64,000 nucleotides of DNA from Pseudoalteromonas sp. MMG010 (GTDB lineage: Bacteria; Pseudomonadota; Gammaproteobacteria; Enterobacterales; Alteromonadaceae): the NCBI RefSeq assembly GCF_018100905.1, contig NZ_JAGJEG010000006.1, forward strand, positions 140,151-204,150, in the 5' to 3' direction. The notes under the pieces were generated by a model. It worked only from the letters and a program-made list of their open reading frames with translations, was not told the origin of the DNA and did not search any database. The position numbers and the translations under genes are program-made. Every line of letters starts with the position of its first letter. The stretch's first letter is position 1. This document shows positions 20,401 through 28,021 of the stretch, piece after piece.

Positions 20401-21353
20401 GTGCCTTTAAGGTTACGTTTACCGAGCGCCTCTGCGGTATCACGTATTTCACGTTCGCCGTTTAAGAAAATAAGTATATCGCCGGGACCTTCTTGACACA
20501 GCTCATCAACAGCATCAAAAATACCTTGGAGTTGATCCCCTTGCCCCTGATTTTCATCATTTTTTATCTCAGCTATTGGTCTATAGCGTACATCTACAGG
20601 AAACGTTCTACCCGACACTTCGATGATTGGAGCATCATTGAAGTGTTTTGAAAATCGCTCCGGATCAATCGTCGCTGAGGTGATAATAACTTTTAAGTCT
20701 GGGCGCTTGGGTAACAAGTTTTTTAAGTACCCTAATATAAAGTCTATATTTAAACTACGCTCATGTGCTTCATCAATAATAATGGTGTCGTACTGATTTA
20801 AAAAACGATCTTGTTGTATTTCGGCCAGCAAAATACCGTCGGTCATTAATTTTACATACGTGTTGTTTGAAACTTGATCACTAAAGCGAATTTTAAAACC
20901 GACTTGCTGACCAAGCTCACATTTCATTTCTTCTGCAATACGGTTTGCAACACTTCGCGCTGCTAGCCGTCTTGGTTGGGTATGGCCAATAAAGCCATCT
21001 ACACCACGACCTAGCTCTAAACACATTTTCGGTATTTGTGTGGTTTTTCCTGAGCCAGTTTCACCTGCGATAATTACGACCTGGTGATTTAAAATGGCGT
21101 GTTTTATTGATTCTTTCTTTTGGCTAACAGGTAACTGCTCTGGGTATGATACTTTAGGTAACTGAGCTAAACGCGTCACTCTTAATTGTTGACTTCGATG
21201 GATATCTGCAGTGATTTTTTTTACAGCCATGGTTTGTTTTTGTTCATCATTAATTTTTTTCACACCATGCAGGCGCTTCTTTAAAATAAACTGATCTTTT
21301 TTCAAGCAACTTTTTAACTCACCAAACAATTGACCTAGGTTTACCACCCGCAT
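17460..21353 (-). CDS. hrpA: ATP-dependent RNA helicase HrpA
   Basis: A 1297-residue DEAH-box helicase, the usual length for HrpA. Walker A GETGSGKT is at residues 97-104. DEAHERS, the SATID motif III and QRMGRCGRV (motif VI) are all intact. The C-terminus carries the long HrpA-specific DUF3418 region ending NAMKEIE. In E. coli HrpA is linked to mRNA processing of fimbrial transcripts and to rescue of stalled ribosomes. It is a monocistronic gene with about 110 nt to the next gene on the same strand. Confidence 0.95.
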   Translation of the reverse strand: MRVVNLGQLFGELKSCLKKDQFILKKRLHGVKKINDEQKQTMAVKKITADIHRSQQLRVTRLAQLPKVSYPEQLPVSQKKESIKHAILNHQVVIIAGETGSGKTTQIPKMCLELGRGVDGFIGHTQPRRLAARSVANRIAEEMKCELGQQVGFKIRFSDQVSNNTYVKLMTDGILLAEIQQDRFLNQYDTIIIDEAHERSLNIDFILGYLKNLLPKRPDLKVIITSATIDPERFSKHFNDAPIIEVSGRTFPVDVRYRPIAEIKNDENQGQGDQLQGIFDAVDELCQEGPGDILIFLNGEREIRDTAEALGKRNLKGTEVLPLYSRLSNAEQNRIFAPHSRRHIILSTNVAETSLTVPGIRYVIDPGTARISRYSYRTKVQRLPIEAISQASANQRMGRCGRVEAGICIRLYSEDDFLSRPEFTDPEILRTNLASVILQMLALGLGDMSQFPFVQAPDSRNINDGLTLLEELQAVKSAKRNQATRLTASGRELSRLPVDPRLAKMVLTAHTFNALREVIIIVAALSIQDPRERPQEKRNAANEKHGRFDDPDSDFIAFLNLWNYLEEQQSELSNSQFRKLCQKDFLAYMRVREWQDIVYQISTVCNEMGIKASSQVAESEQIHQALLSGMLSHIGFKDDKQVYKGARNSQFHIFPGSGLFKKSPKWIMSAELVETSKLYARINAKIDIGWVEPLAQHLVKRSYSEPHWEKKPGAVIAFEQQTLYGMLVVNKRRCVYSNIDPKVSRELFIRSALVEQELGLNEYFLTFNSELIEQIQVLENKSRRRDILVDEQTLYEFYDNNIPKEINNRAAFIKWYKVQKQKNKHILHMNREQLMQHGADNITEHDYPDTWQQGNLILPLAYHFDPGQAVDGIAVQIPLALLNQVQSEGFDWHIPAFRHELITGLIKSLPKSIRRNFVPAPNYADAVLGAVTPLQGKLIEALTTKLLRMTGVRVEPSSWDMSVLAPHLRLQFEVRDENDKLVARGLDLVKLQAQLQNKVTDTLSKVADRGIEKEQLLQWDFGKLPSSYAKKQGQYEIKAYPALVDKKSSTAIELFDNESKAQAAHKKGLQRLILLNIPSPIKYLQQNLPNKAKLGLYFNPFGKVADLIDDCISAGVDELLLGFADIRNEQAFDSAKEHIRAQLGDTVVSIATQVEQVLSIAHTLHKKMKGRVDLTMITAHGDIKSQLESLIFKQFVTAHGAKKLADLIRYLKAIQKRLEKLPVDPNRDRLCVLELNKVSDEYNKLVNKIPSGMPMPPEIVDIFWMQQELRVSLFAQTLGTPYPISAKRILNAMKEIE

Positions 21354-21464
21354 ACCTTTAAATTAAATAAAAAACAGCGCTGATTGTAGCAAATTAAATA
21401 GCCAGGGTTAAACTATTGCGTATAGATTAGCCCCGCCTATTTAATGATTTTAACGATGTGCACA

Positions 21465-22496
21465 TTATTGTGTTTTAAAAATTCCAACGTGCGTCGCTTG
21501 TGTATTTGATTTACTTGCTCTGTACATACCTGAGGTATTAAACACCATTTCGATATTTCCAGTGGCATCAACAATGATTACCCCTCCACTGCCACCAATA
21601 GGCTTTAGCACTTGGTTAATCACCTCATCCCCGGCTTGAGCAATACTCTTATTTTGATACTTCACACGAGCACAAATATCGCTTGCCACATTATAACGAA
21701 TAAAGTATTCACCATGACCCGTTGCCGATACAGCACACGATTCATTTTCTGCAAATGTACCAGCACCAATAACAGGGGCATCACCAATACGGCCAAAGCG
21801 TTTAGCTGTCATTCCACCTGTTGAGGTGCCTGCAGCTAAATTACCATTTTTATCAAGCGCAACCGCGCCAACTGTCCCTACTTTATAATTTGTCGGTAAA
21901 GCACGATGTGCGGCCTGAAAATTTTTCGTCTCATCTTTTGCCGAATCTAATTTTTTCTTTGCTTTTAATAGAGCTTCATAGCGCCTTGGAGTATCAAATA
22001 AAGTGTTATTTACTAAAGGGATCCCTTGCTGTTGTGCAAACTGTTCTGCCCCATCACCACTTAGCATCACATGTACTGAATTCTCCATGACTAATCGAGC
22101 TAATTGAATCGGGCTTTCAATATGTTTCACTCCAGAGACTGCACCGGCTTGTCGGTTACGCCCATCCATAATTGACGCATCTAGCTCATGCTTTCCTTCG
22201 TAAGTATAAACGGCCCCTTTACCGGCATTAAAATACGTTGATTGTTCTAGTATTTGTATTGCTGCAGTAATAGCATCTAAGCTATCTCCCCCTTTATCTA
22301 ACACACGGTACCCACTTTCAACGGCTGTTGTAAGCACTGCTTTGTATGCTTTTTCTTGCATCGGGGTAAAGTTTTCGCGTTCAATTGTCCCTGCACCACC
22401 ATGAATAGCAATAGCAATAGGAGCTTCTTTACTTATTAAATGAGGGCTCGTAAGAATTAATGCTGCACTGAGTAATACATTTTTTATTTTTATCAT
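21465..22496 (-). CDS. iaaA: Exported isoaspartyl peptidase / L-asparaginase (Ntn hydrolase)
   Basis: A 343-residue plant-type asparaginase precursor with a predicted signal peptide (residues 1-22, ending SPHLISK). AIHGGAGTIER begins the alpha subunit. The autocleavage site is before Thr208 in KVGTVGAVALD, the nucleophile of the mature beta subunit. AAGTSTGGMT and GDAPVIGAGTFAE follow, as in IaaA. The enzyme removes isoaspartyl residues from dipeptides and hydrolyses asparagine. The signal peptide suggests periplasmic action in peptide scavenging. It is a stand-alone gene on the minus strand. Confidence 0.93.
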   Translation of the reverse strand: MIKIKNVLLSAALILTSPHLISKEAPIAIAIHGGAGTIERENFTPMQEKAYKAVLTTAVESGYRVLDKGGDSLDAITAAIQILEQSTYFNAGKGAVYTYEGKHELDASIMDGRNRQAGAVSGVKHIESPIQLARLVMENSVHVMLSGDGAEQFAQQQGIPLVNNTLFDTPRRYEALLKAKKKLDSAKDETKNFQAAHRALPTNYKVGTVGAVALDKNGNLAAGTSTGGMTAKRFGRIGDAPVIGAGTFAENESCAVSATGHGEYFIRYNVASDICARVKYQNKSIAQAGDEVINQVLKPIGGSGGVIIVDATGNIEMVFNTSGMYRASKSNTQATHVGIFKTQ

Positions 22497-22574
22497 TGGG
22501 TTCTCTTATACAATTAGCAAAAATTCAATCTGCTATAAAATGCATTGAATAGCAAGTACACTAAATAATAGGCA

Positions 22575-22599
22575 CAAAAAAAGCGCCATAAGGCGCTTT
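22575..22599 (-). terminator. Rho-independent terminator of the SapC-family gene
   Basis: On the minus strand AAAGCGCC pairs with GGCGCTTT around 4 nt and is followed by a run of T. It starts about 20 nt beyond the stop at 22619. Confidence 0.88.
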
Positions 22600-22618
22600 A
22601 ATTATTTAACAAACGTAT

Positions 22619-23323
22619 TTATGCTTGCTGAGATTTAATACGTGCTAAACGCGCTACTTGATGAGTAGATGTTAAGAAAGAATAAATCGGTGCTAAATAG
22701 CCACGCTTACGAAGCTCTAAAAATACGTCATCGCTTAATTCATTTAATTTTTTCTCATCAATTAAATAAATACCGTTAATGTCTTTCTTCTCGCCTTGAA
22801 TATCAACCGTTAATGTTTGTGCGATTAACAAGTCTTTATCGGCTAAAAACTGTGTAAATGCATCAGTCACATGTGAGTATTCAATAAATGATACAAGTGA
22901 TTCTTTACGGCGTTGTAAGTAAGCTGTTTCTTCACCATTTTCAAATAGTGCTTGGCCTTCTTCTTTGTTTACAAGCGGGCTTGCTTCGTCAATTACGATA
23001 CCGTATTGATCGCCTTCAGGGTGCTTAACTAAACCTAATGGGTAACGGGTAGAGGCCATTGGTGCAAATGCCGCAGTCCATTTTCCATCTTCAACAAACA
23101 GGTTTTCACCTGGCTCAAGTCCAAACATAGCAACCGCTTGGAATTTACCTGTTTCGTTATTTTTAACAAATGACATAGGGAATTCATTTGCGATACGTGC
23201 AAACTCATGTGCAACTACAGGCACTAAATGCTGAGTTTTCATAAATTCTACATTGATGCCATTTTTAATTTTAATATCGGCATGTTTTTCGTTATGTAAA
23301 GGCTGTACTTGTTGCTCCGCCAT
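22619..23323 (-). CDS. SapC-family protein
   Basis: A 234-residue protein matching the SapC family (Pfam PF07277). The hallmark order is HLVPVVAHEFARIANEFPM (about 32-50), AVAMFGLEPGENLFV, then STRYPLGLVKH. No signal peptide or membrane segment is visible. The family name comes from a Campylobacter S-layer locus, but the molecular function is not established. In marine Alteromonadales such genes often sit near TonB-dependent receptors and tryptophan halogenase-like genes; none is here. It has its own terminator and about 290 nt of upstream spacer. Confidence 0.87.
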   Translation of the reverse strand: MAEQQVQPLHNEKHADIKIKNGINVEFMKTQHLVPVVAHEFARIANEFPMSFVKNNETGKFQAVAMFGLEPGENLFVEDGKWTAAFAPMASTRYPLGLVKHPEGDQYGIVIDEASPLVNKEEGQALFENGEETAYLQRRKESLVSFIEYSHVTDAFTQFLADKDLLIAQTLTVDIQGEKKDINGIYLIDEKKLNELSDDVFLELRKRGYLAPIYSFLTSTHQVARLARIKSQQA

Positions 23324-23553
23324 GTTACTGCTCCATTTTTATAGGTTTCATTGTAAATATTATGTATTAAGGCTAATGCTTTTACAGACAAAAAGGAAGG
23401 GAAAGTTTTGTTACAACTGACATGAAATAATAAAAATTAATAAAATCGGACACTTGCTAAAAAACAACCAGCTAATTTACAGAAAATACGTATAAAAATA
23501 ACACGTTACGCGCTCATTTTACATACAACTCATTTTCTAAAATATAAAAAAGC

Positions 23554-23580
23554 AAAAAAAAAGATAGCCAAATAGCTACC
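23554..23580 (-). terminator. Probable terminator of the zwf-pgl operon
   Basis: On the minus strand GGTAGC pairs with GCTATC (one G-U pair) across a 6-nt loop, followed by nine T residues. It starts 36 nt after the pgl stop. The stem is short, so confidence is moderate. Confidence 0.65.
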
Positions 23581-23616
23581 TTTTAAATTAATTAGTTTAC
23601 ATTTTCTCTAAATGTA

Positions 23617-24327
23617 CTAAGGAGCCCAGTACACTTCAATATTTATCGTAGGATGATTTAATACGGCACGTAATGGCATATCATTCACTTCGCCCCCCGC
23701 TTTTGCTTGTTTATAAACAGTGAGCTTTTCCTCTCCACTGATTAATAACTTAACCACTTTAGAATTAGCAATCGCATTTAAAGTCAATGTCATACGTTCG
23801 GTAATACTGCCGGTTACATCGCTTTGAATGGCATTGATAGCACAAACCCTGTCTGTTGTTGTTAAACCATGCGCTAACCCTTGCGCATTAGGGAACAACG
23901 ATGCGGTGTGCCCATCAGGACCCATTCCTAAAATAGTGACATCAGAGCAGGTTTTAAGCTGTTGATAAGCTCGCTCACATTCAGCGGCCCCTGCTGATGC
24001 TGTATCAGCCGTATTTTTCATTGTAATAAAGTTAGCTTTCGCACCATAATTTTGTAACAGCGTACTTTTAATAAACGCTTCATTACTTTTTTCATGGTTT
24101 GGTTCAACCCAACGTTCATCAACCATAGCAACATCAATGTGTTGCCAGTCTAAATCTAACGTTGATAAATGCTTATAAGCGGGTGCTGGAGATGATCCCC
24201 CAGAGACCATTAACACTGCACGCCCATCTTGGCTAATGCCATTGCGTAATGACTGCGCTAATGTTGACGATAATTCCTCGGTCAACTGCGCTTTATTTTC
24301 AAAAAACTTTTCAACAATAGTAGCCAT
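23617..24327 (-). CDS. pgl: 6-phosphogluconolactonase
   Basis: A 236-residue DevB-type lactonase that hydrolyses 6-phosphogluconolactone to 6-phosphogluconate, the second step of the oxidative pentose phosphate and Entner-Doudoroff entry. LMVSGGSSPAPAYKHL (about 39-54), MVDERWVEP (about 68-76) and ILGMGPDGHTASLFP are the family signatures. It starts 3 nt after the zwf stop, so the two are one operon with sequential reactions. Confidence 0.95.
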   Translation of the reverse strand: MATIVEKFFENKAQLTEELSSTLAQSLRNGISQDGRAVLMVSGGSSPAPAYKHLSTLDLDWQHIDVAMVDERWVEPNHEKSNEAFIKSTLLQNYGAKANFITMKNTADTASAGAAECERAYQQLKTCSDVTILGMGPDGHTASLFPNAQGLAHGLTTTDRVCAINAIQSDVTGSITERMTLTLNAIANSKVVKLLISGEEKLTVYKQAKAGGEVNDMPLRAVLNHPTINIEVYWAP

Positions 24328-24330
24328 GAC

Positions 24331-25809
24331 TTAGCTCTTATCCTTATCACCGGTGTTAAACCAAACATGCTCATTTTCTGCTAGCAGTTCATCGGAATCA
24401 TCTGGACCCCAAGTACCCGCACGGTATAAAGCGGGCTTTCCTTTTTCCTGCCAACGAAGAATAATAGGATCGATCCACTTCCATGCTTGACGAACTTCAT
24501 CGCGATGAATAAATAAAGAGGGGTTATTTGCTGCAGCATCAAGCATTAAACGCTTATAAGCATCTGAGTGAAAACCATTACTGTATGCTTGCGATAACTC
24601 AATGTTCATTGTTACCGGCTCTAATTGCATCTCAAGGTTATCTAAACGTTTCGACATCAGTGTTAACTGAATAGTTTCTTCTGGTTGTAAACGTATCACC
24701 AATCTATTTGGCTCAATATTACCCACGTTATCGTTATAAACGTTATGAGAGACTTTTTTATACTCGACAACGATTTCAGCACAGCGTTTAGCCATACGTT
24801 TACCGGTACGAAGATAAAATGGAACACCAGCCCATCGCCAGTTATCAATATGTGCTCTAATTGCGACAAATGTCTCTGTTTTGCTAGAACCTTCTTTAAG
24901 CTCTTCTAAATATCCTGGTACTATTTTTCCGTTTAAATCACCGGGTACATATTGACCACGAACAATATTATCGTCTACTTGCTCATTTAGTAATGGACGC
25001 AAAGACTCAAGGACTTTTAGTTTTTCAGTACGAATGCTATTGGCATCTAATTTGTGAGGTGACTCCATTGCGACTAAACAAAGTAATTGCAATAAGTGAT
25101 TTTGAACCATATCACGCAAAGCACCCGCTTTGTCATAGAATCCAGCACGACTTTCTAAGCCAACGGTTTCTGATAAGCTAATTTGGATATTATCAATCGA
25201 TTTAGCATCCCACATATTTTCAAATAATGAATTTGAAAAACGTAATGCCATTAAGTTCTGTACCGTTTCTTTACCTAAGTAATGGTCAATACGGAAAATT
25301 TGTTCTTCTTTAAAAAATTGCGCTATTTTTGCGTTAATAACCTCAGCAGACTCGCCACAATAACCAATTGGTTTCTCTACAACCACACGCGACGTGTCGG
25401 TAATAAGGCCTTTAATAGATAAAATTTCACAGCATTTACCATAAACCGCAGGAGGTAATGACAAGTAAAAAACACGTGATTTATTATCTTCGTGTTCATT
25501 TAAAATACCTTTAAGCACATCCCAATTATCATCAGCTTCGGTTACATTTGTTACTACGGGTAACAAGAAAGAAGAAAACGCCTTCCAATCTTTTGTATTA
25601 AACTCACCTTTACTTAAAAACTCTTTTAACGCTTGATGAGCCGTTTCAATATAATCGTCACATTGTTTTTGCTCACGAACGGTAGGCAATATCCGTGAGC
25701 CTTCTGGTAAATTACCTTCTTGGTATGCGCGGTACATTGCAGGCAGTAATTTACGTAACGCAAGGTCACCACCGCCGCCAAAAATTATAATATCAAAAGG
25801 ATTAAGCAT
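24331..25809 (-). CDS. zwf: Glucose-6-phosphate 1-dehydrogenase
   Basis: A 492-residue NAD(P)-dependent enzyme that oxidises glucose-6-phosphate to 6-phosphogluconolactone. The N-terminal dinucleotide fingerprint is FGGGGDLALRKLLPA (residues 10-24). The catalytic segment RIDHYLGKETVQN lies at about 173-185, and the EKPIG substrate-binding segment is present. It is the first gene of zwf-pgl. A perfect 10-bp palindrome, CAGTTAACTG, lies about 25 nt upstream of the ATG and could be an operator. I did not find a convincing HexR-type site. Confidence 0.96.
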   Translation of the reverse strand: MLNPFDIIIFGGGGDLALRKLLPAMYRAYQEGNLPEGSRILPTVREQKQCDDYIETAHQALKEFLSKGEFNTKDWKAFSSFLLPVVTNVTEADDNWDVLKGILNEHEDNKSRVFYLSLPPAVYGKCCEILSIKGLITDTSRVVVEKPIGYCGESAEVINAKIAQFFKEEQIFRIDHYLGKETVQNLMALRFSNSLFENMWDAKSIDNIQISLSETVGLESRAGFYDKAGALRDMVQNHLLQLLCLVAMESPHKLDANSIRTEKLKVLESLRPLLNEQVDDNIVRGQYVPGDLNGKIVPGYLEELKEGSSKTETFVAIRAHIDNWRWAGVPFYLRTGKRMAKRCAEIVVEYKKVSHNVYNDNVGNIEPNRLVIRLQPEETIQLTLMSKRLDNLEMQLEPVTMNIELSQAYSNGFHSDAYKRLMLDAAANNPSLFIHRDEVRQAWKWIDPIILRWQEKGKPALYRAGTWGPDDSDELLAENEHVWFNTGDKDKS

Positions 25810-26046
25810 TGTTTCTCTCTACGTTTGTAATAAGTCAGTTAACTGCTTACTATGTTAATTTGCACTTTTTTAGACTGGCTAAAAACACAGCCGATGGAAT
25901 TGTATTTAGTTTGTAATATCACACTTTTAAATGAGTCTTAGGAGCTCTATATTCCCTCTCACAAAAATATAGGTCCTAAGCACTCCAGCGCTACCCGTTC
26001 AAAGGTATATGGTGTGCCTTATAAATTGTATAAGGCAAATTCTGTA

Positions 26047-27690
26047 CTAAGCACGTTGGCTTTTGTAAAACGCAATCAAACCTGCCGTTGAGCTATCATG
26101 ACTATTTGTTACTGTTTCATCAACAAGTTCTGCTTCGATTTTAGAAGCCAGCCCTTTGCCTAACTCTACACCCCATTGATCAAACGAACAAATATCTAAA
26201 ATAATGCCTTGGCAAAATATCTTATGTTCGTATAACGCGATAAGGCGACCAACCGTTTTTGCATCAACTGTATCAAGCAAAAATGACGTTGTTGGACGAT
26301 TTCCTTGGTGAATTTTATGTTTTAATAAAGCATCAATCTCACTTTGCTCTTTGCCTTTCGCTTTTAAGTCAGCGGTAATTTGCTGCGCATCTACACCAGC
26401 CATCATTGCTTGTGTTTGAGCAAAGAAGTTAGATAATAAAATATCGTGATGTTTATCAACCGCCACTTGAGGTTTAACTGAGGCAATAAAATCAGCCGGA
26501 ACAATCACATTACCTTGGTGTAAACATTGATAAAAAGCATGTTGTCCGTTTATACCTGTCATACCCCAAATAATAGGTACCGTTGTATAAGGCACGGTTT
26601 CACCCGCAAAATTAACGTGTTTACCGTTACTTTCCATTTCACCTTGTTGTAAATAAGCAGGCAACATATGCAGTGCTTGATCATAAGGCAAAATAGCTTG
26701 CGCCGTGTAGCCTAAAAAGCTCGTATTCCAAACACTGAGCAATGCCATTATTAATGGTATGTTTTCTTCTAATGGTGCCGATTTAAAATGCTCATCTATT
26801 TCGAATGCACCTTCTAAAATTGCTTCAAAGGTCTCATAACCTAAATACAACGCAATCGGTAAGCCAATAGCACTCCATAATGAAAAACGACCACCGACCC
26901 AATCCCACATCGTAAATACATTGTCATCACTAATACCAAACGCGGCGGTTTTTTCTAAATTAGTGCTCACTGCAACAAAATGCTTTGCTATTGCAGATTC
27001 ATCTTTTGCAGAATCTAAAAACCATGCAACGGCTGTTTTAGCATTGGTCATTGTTTCTGAGGTGGTAAACGTTTTCGATGAAATAACAAAAAGGGTTGTT
27101 TCTGGATCAAGGTTTTTAAGTACCGATGCTACTTGCACCCCATCGGCATTAGAAACATAATGTACGTTTAAAGTATCATCAGCGAATGCTTTTAGTGCTT
27201 CAGTAGCCATTTGCGGCCCTAAATTAGAACCACCCACACCAATACTAACAACATCTTTAACCGCTTTATTTGTATAACCTTGCCATTGGCCAGAGCGTAC
27301 TTTCGCTACAAATGCTTTTATTTTTGCAAGTTCAGCATCAACGGCTGTCGTGATGTTTTCGCCATCAACAATTAGTGGGGTATGCGCACGGTTACGTAAA
27401 GCAGTATGAAGTACAGCACGGTCCTCGGTGATATTAATTTTTTCACCGCTGAACATCTTATTACGCCAGCTGGCAATATCACACTCTTTTGCTAGTGATA
27501 TCAGTTGACTAAAGATATCTTTAGTCACAAGCTGTTTAGAGTAATCAAATAACACACCCGGAATCTGTTGAGAAAACTGAGAAAATCGCGTGTTATCTTC
27601 AGAAAATAATGTTTTAAGATGTGTGTTTTTTACACTAGAAGCACTTTTCTCTAGCGCTTGCCAACTTGCTAATTGCGAACGGTTTGTCAT
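26047..27690 (-). CDS. pgi: Glucose-6-phosphate isomerase
   Basis: About 547 residues from an ATG at 27690. AGGGGA lies 6 nt upstream of this start, whereas the longer frame begins at a TTG. The protein interconverts glucose-6-phosphate and fructose-6-phosphate. SIGVGGSNLGPQMATEAL (about 150) and the C-terminal FDQWGVELGKGLA signature with the catalytic region are present. Next to zwf-pgl it puts the glycolysis / pentose-phosphate branch point in one block, though a 240-nt gap suggests separate transcription. Confidence 0.95.
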   Translation of the reverse strand: MTNRSQLASWQALEKSASSVKNTHLKTLFSEDNTRFSQFSQQIPGVLFDYSKQLVTKDIFSQLISLAKECDIASWRNKMFSGEKINITEDRAVLHTALRNRAHTPLIVDGENITTAVDAELAKIKAFVAKVRSGQWQGYTNKAVKDVVSIGVGGSNLGPQMATEALKAFADDTLNVHYVSNADGVQVASVLKNLDPETTLFVISSKTFTTSETMTNAKTAVAWFLDSAKDESAIAKHFVAVSTNLEKTAAFGISDDNVFTMWDWVGGRFSLWSAIGLPIALYLGYETFEAILEGAFEIDEHFKSAPLEENIPLIMALLSVWNTSFLGYTAQAILPYDQALHMLPAYLQQGEMESNGKHVNFAGETVPYTTVPIIWGMTGINGQHAFYQCLHQGNVIVPADFIASVKPQVAVDKHHDILLSNFFAQTQAMMAGVDAQQITADLKAKGKEQSEIDALLKHKIHQGNRPTTSFLLDTVDAKTVGRLIALYEHKIFCQGIILDICSFDQWGVELGKGLASKIEAELVDETVTNSHDSSTAGLIAFYKSQRA

Positions 27691-28021
27691 GGAGCATCCC
27701 CTGAAAATCAACTGATTGATTTGGTAATCATGTTATAAAATAAGCACTTTAATAGAAAAATAAAACGGGTTAAAACGTTACTTTAGTATAACTAATGAGC
27801 GTTTTAAAATGCCACTTTTATAATTTATAGGATAGATGATACCCCAAAATAACGCTTTTGACACCGGTATCATAAAAAATTTATTAATAAAAAAGCGCGA
27901 AATAAACCCTAGAAATAAACGCAATTAACACTCAGAGGCATTAATATAGAGATAATAGGTTTATATATATAATTAATTTAGCCATTATTGCCAATGACTA
28001 AATTAATTAAAAACCAAAACC
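27691..28021. other. AT-rich spacer between pgi and the sulfur fusion gene
   Basis: 331 nt without a credible reading frame. The part next to 27690 should hold the pgi promoter, but I cannot pick boxes with confidence. The part next to 28022 is the 3' side of the desulfurase gene and lacks an obvious hairpin terminator. Confidence 0.6.

Noticed and set aside
25832..25841. HexR operator upstream of zwf
   Set aside because: The 10-bp palindrome CAGTTAACTG does not match the TGTAAT-type HexR palindrome known from related bacteria, so no regulator is assigned.
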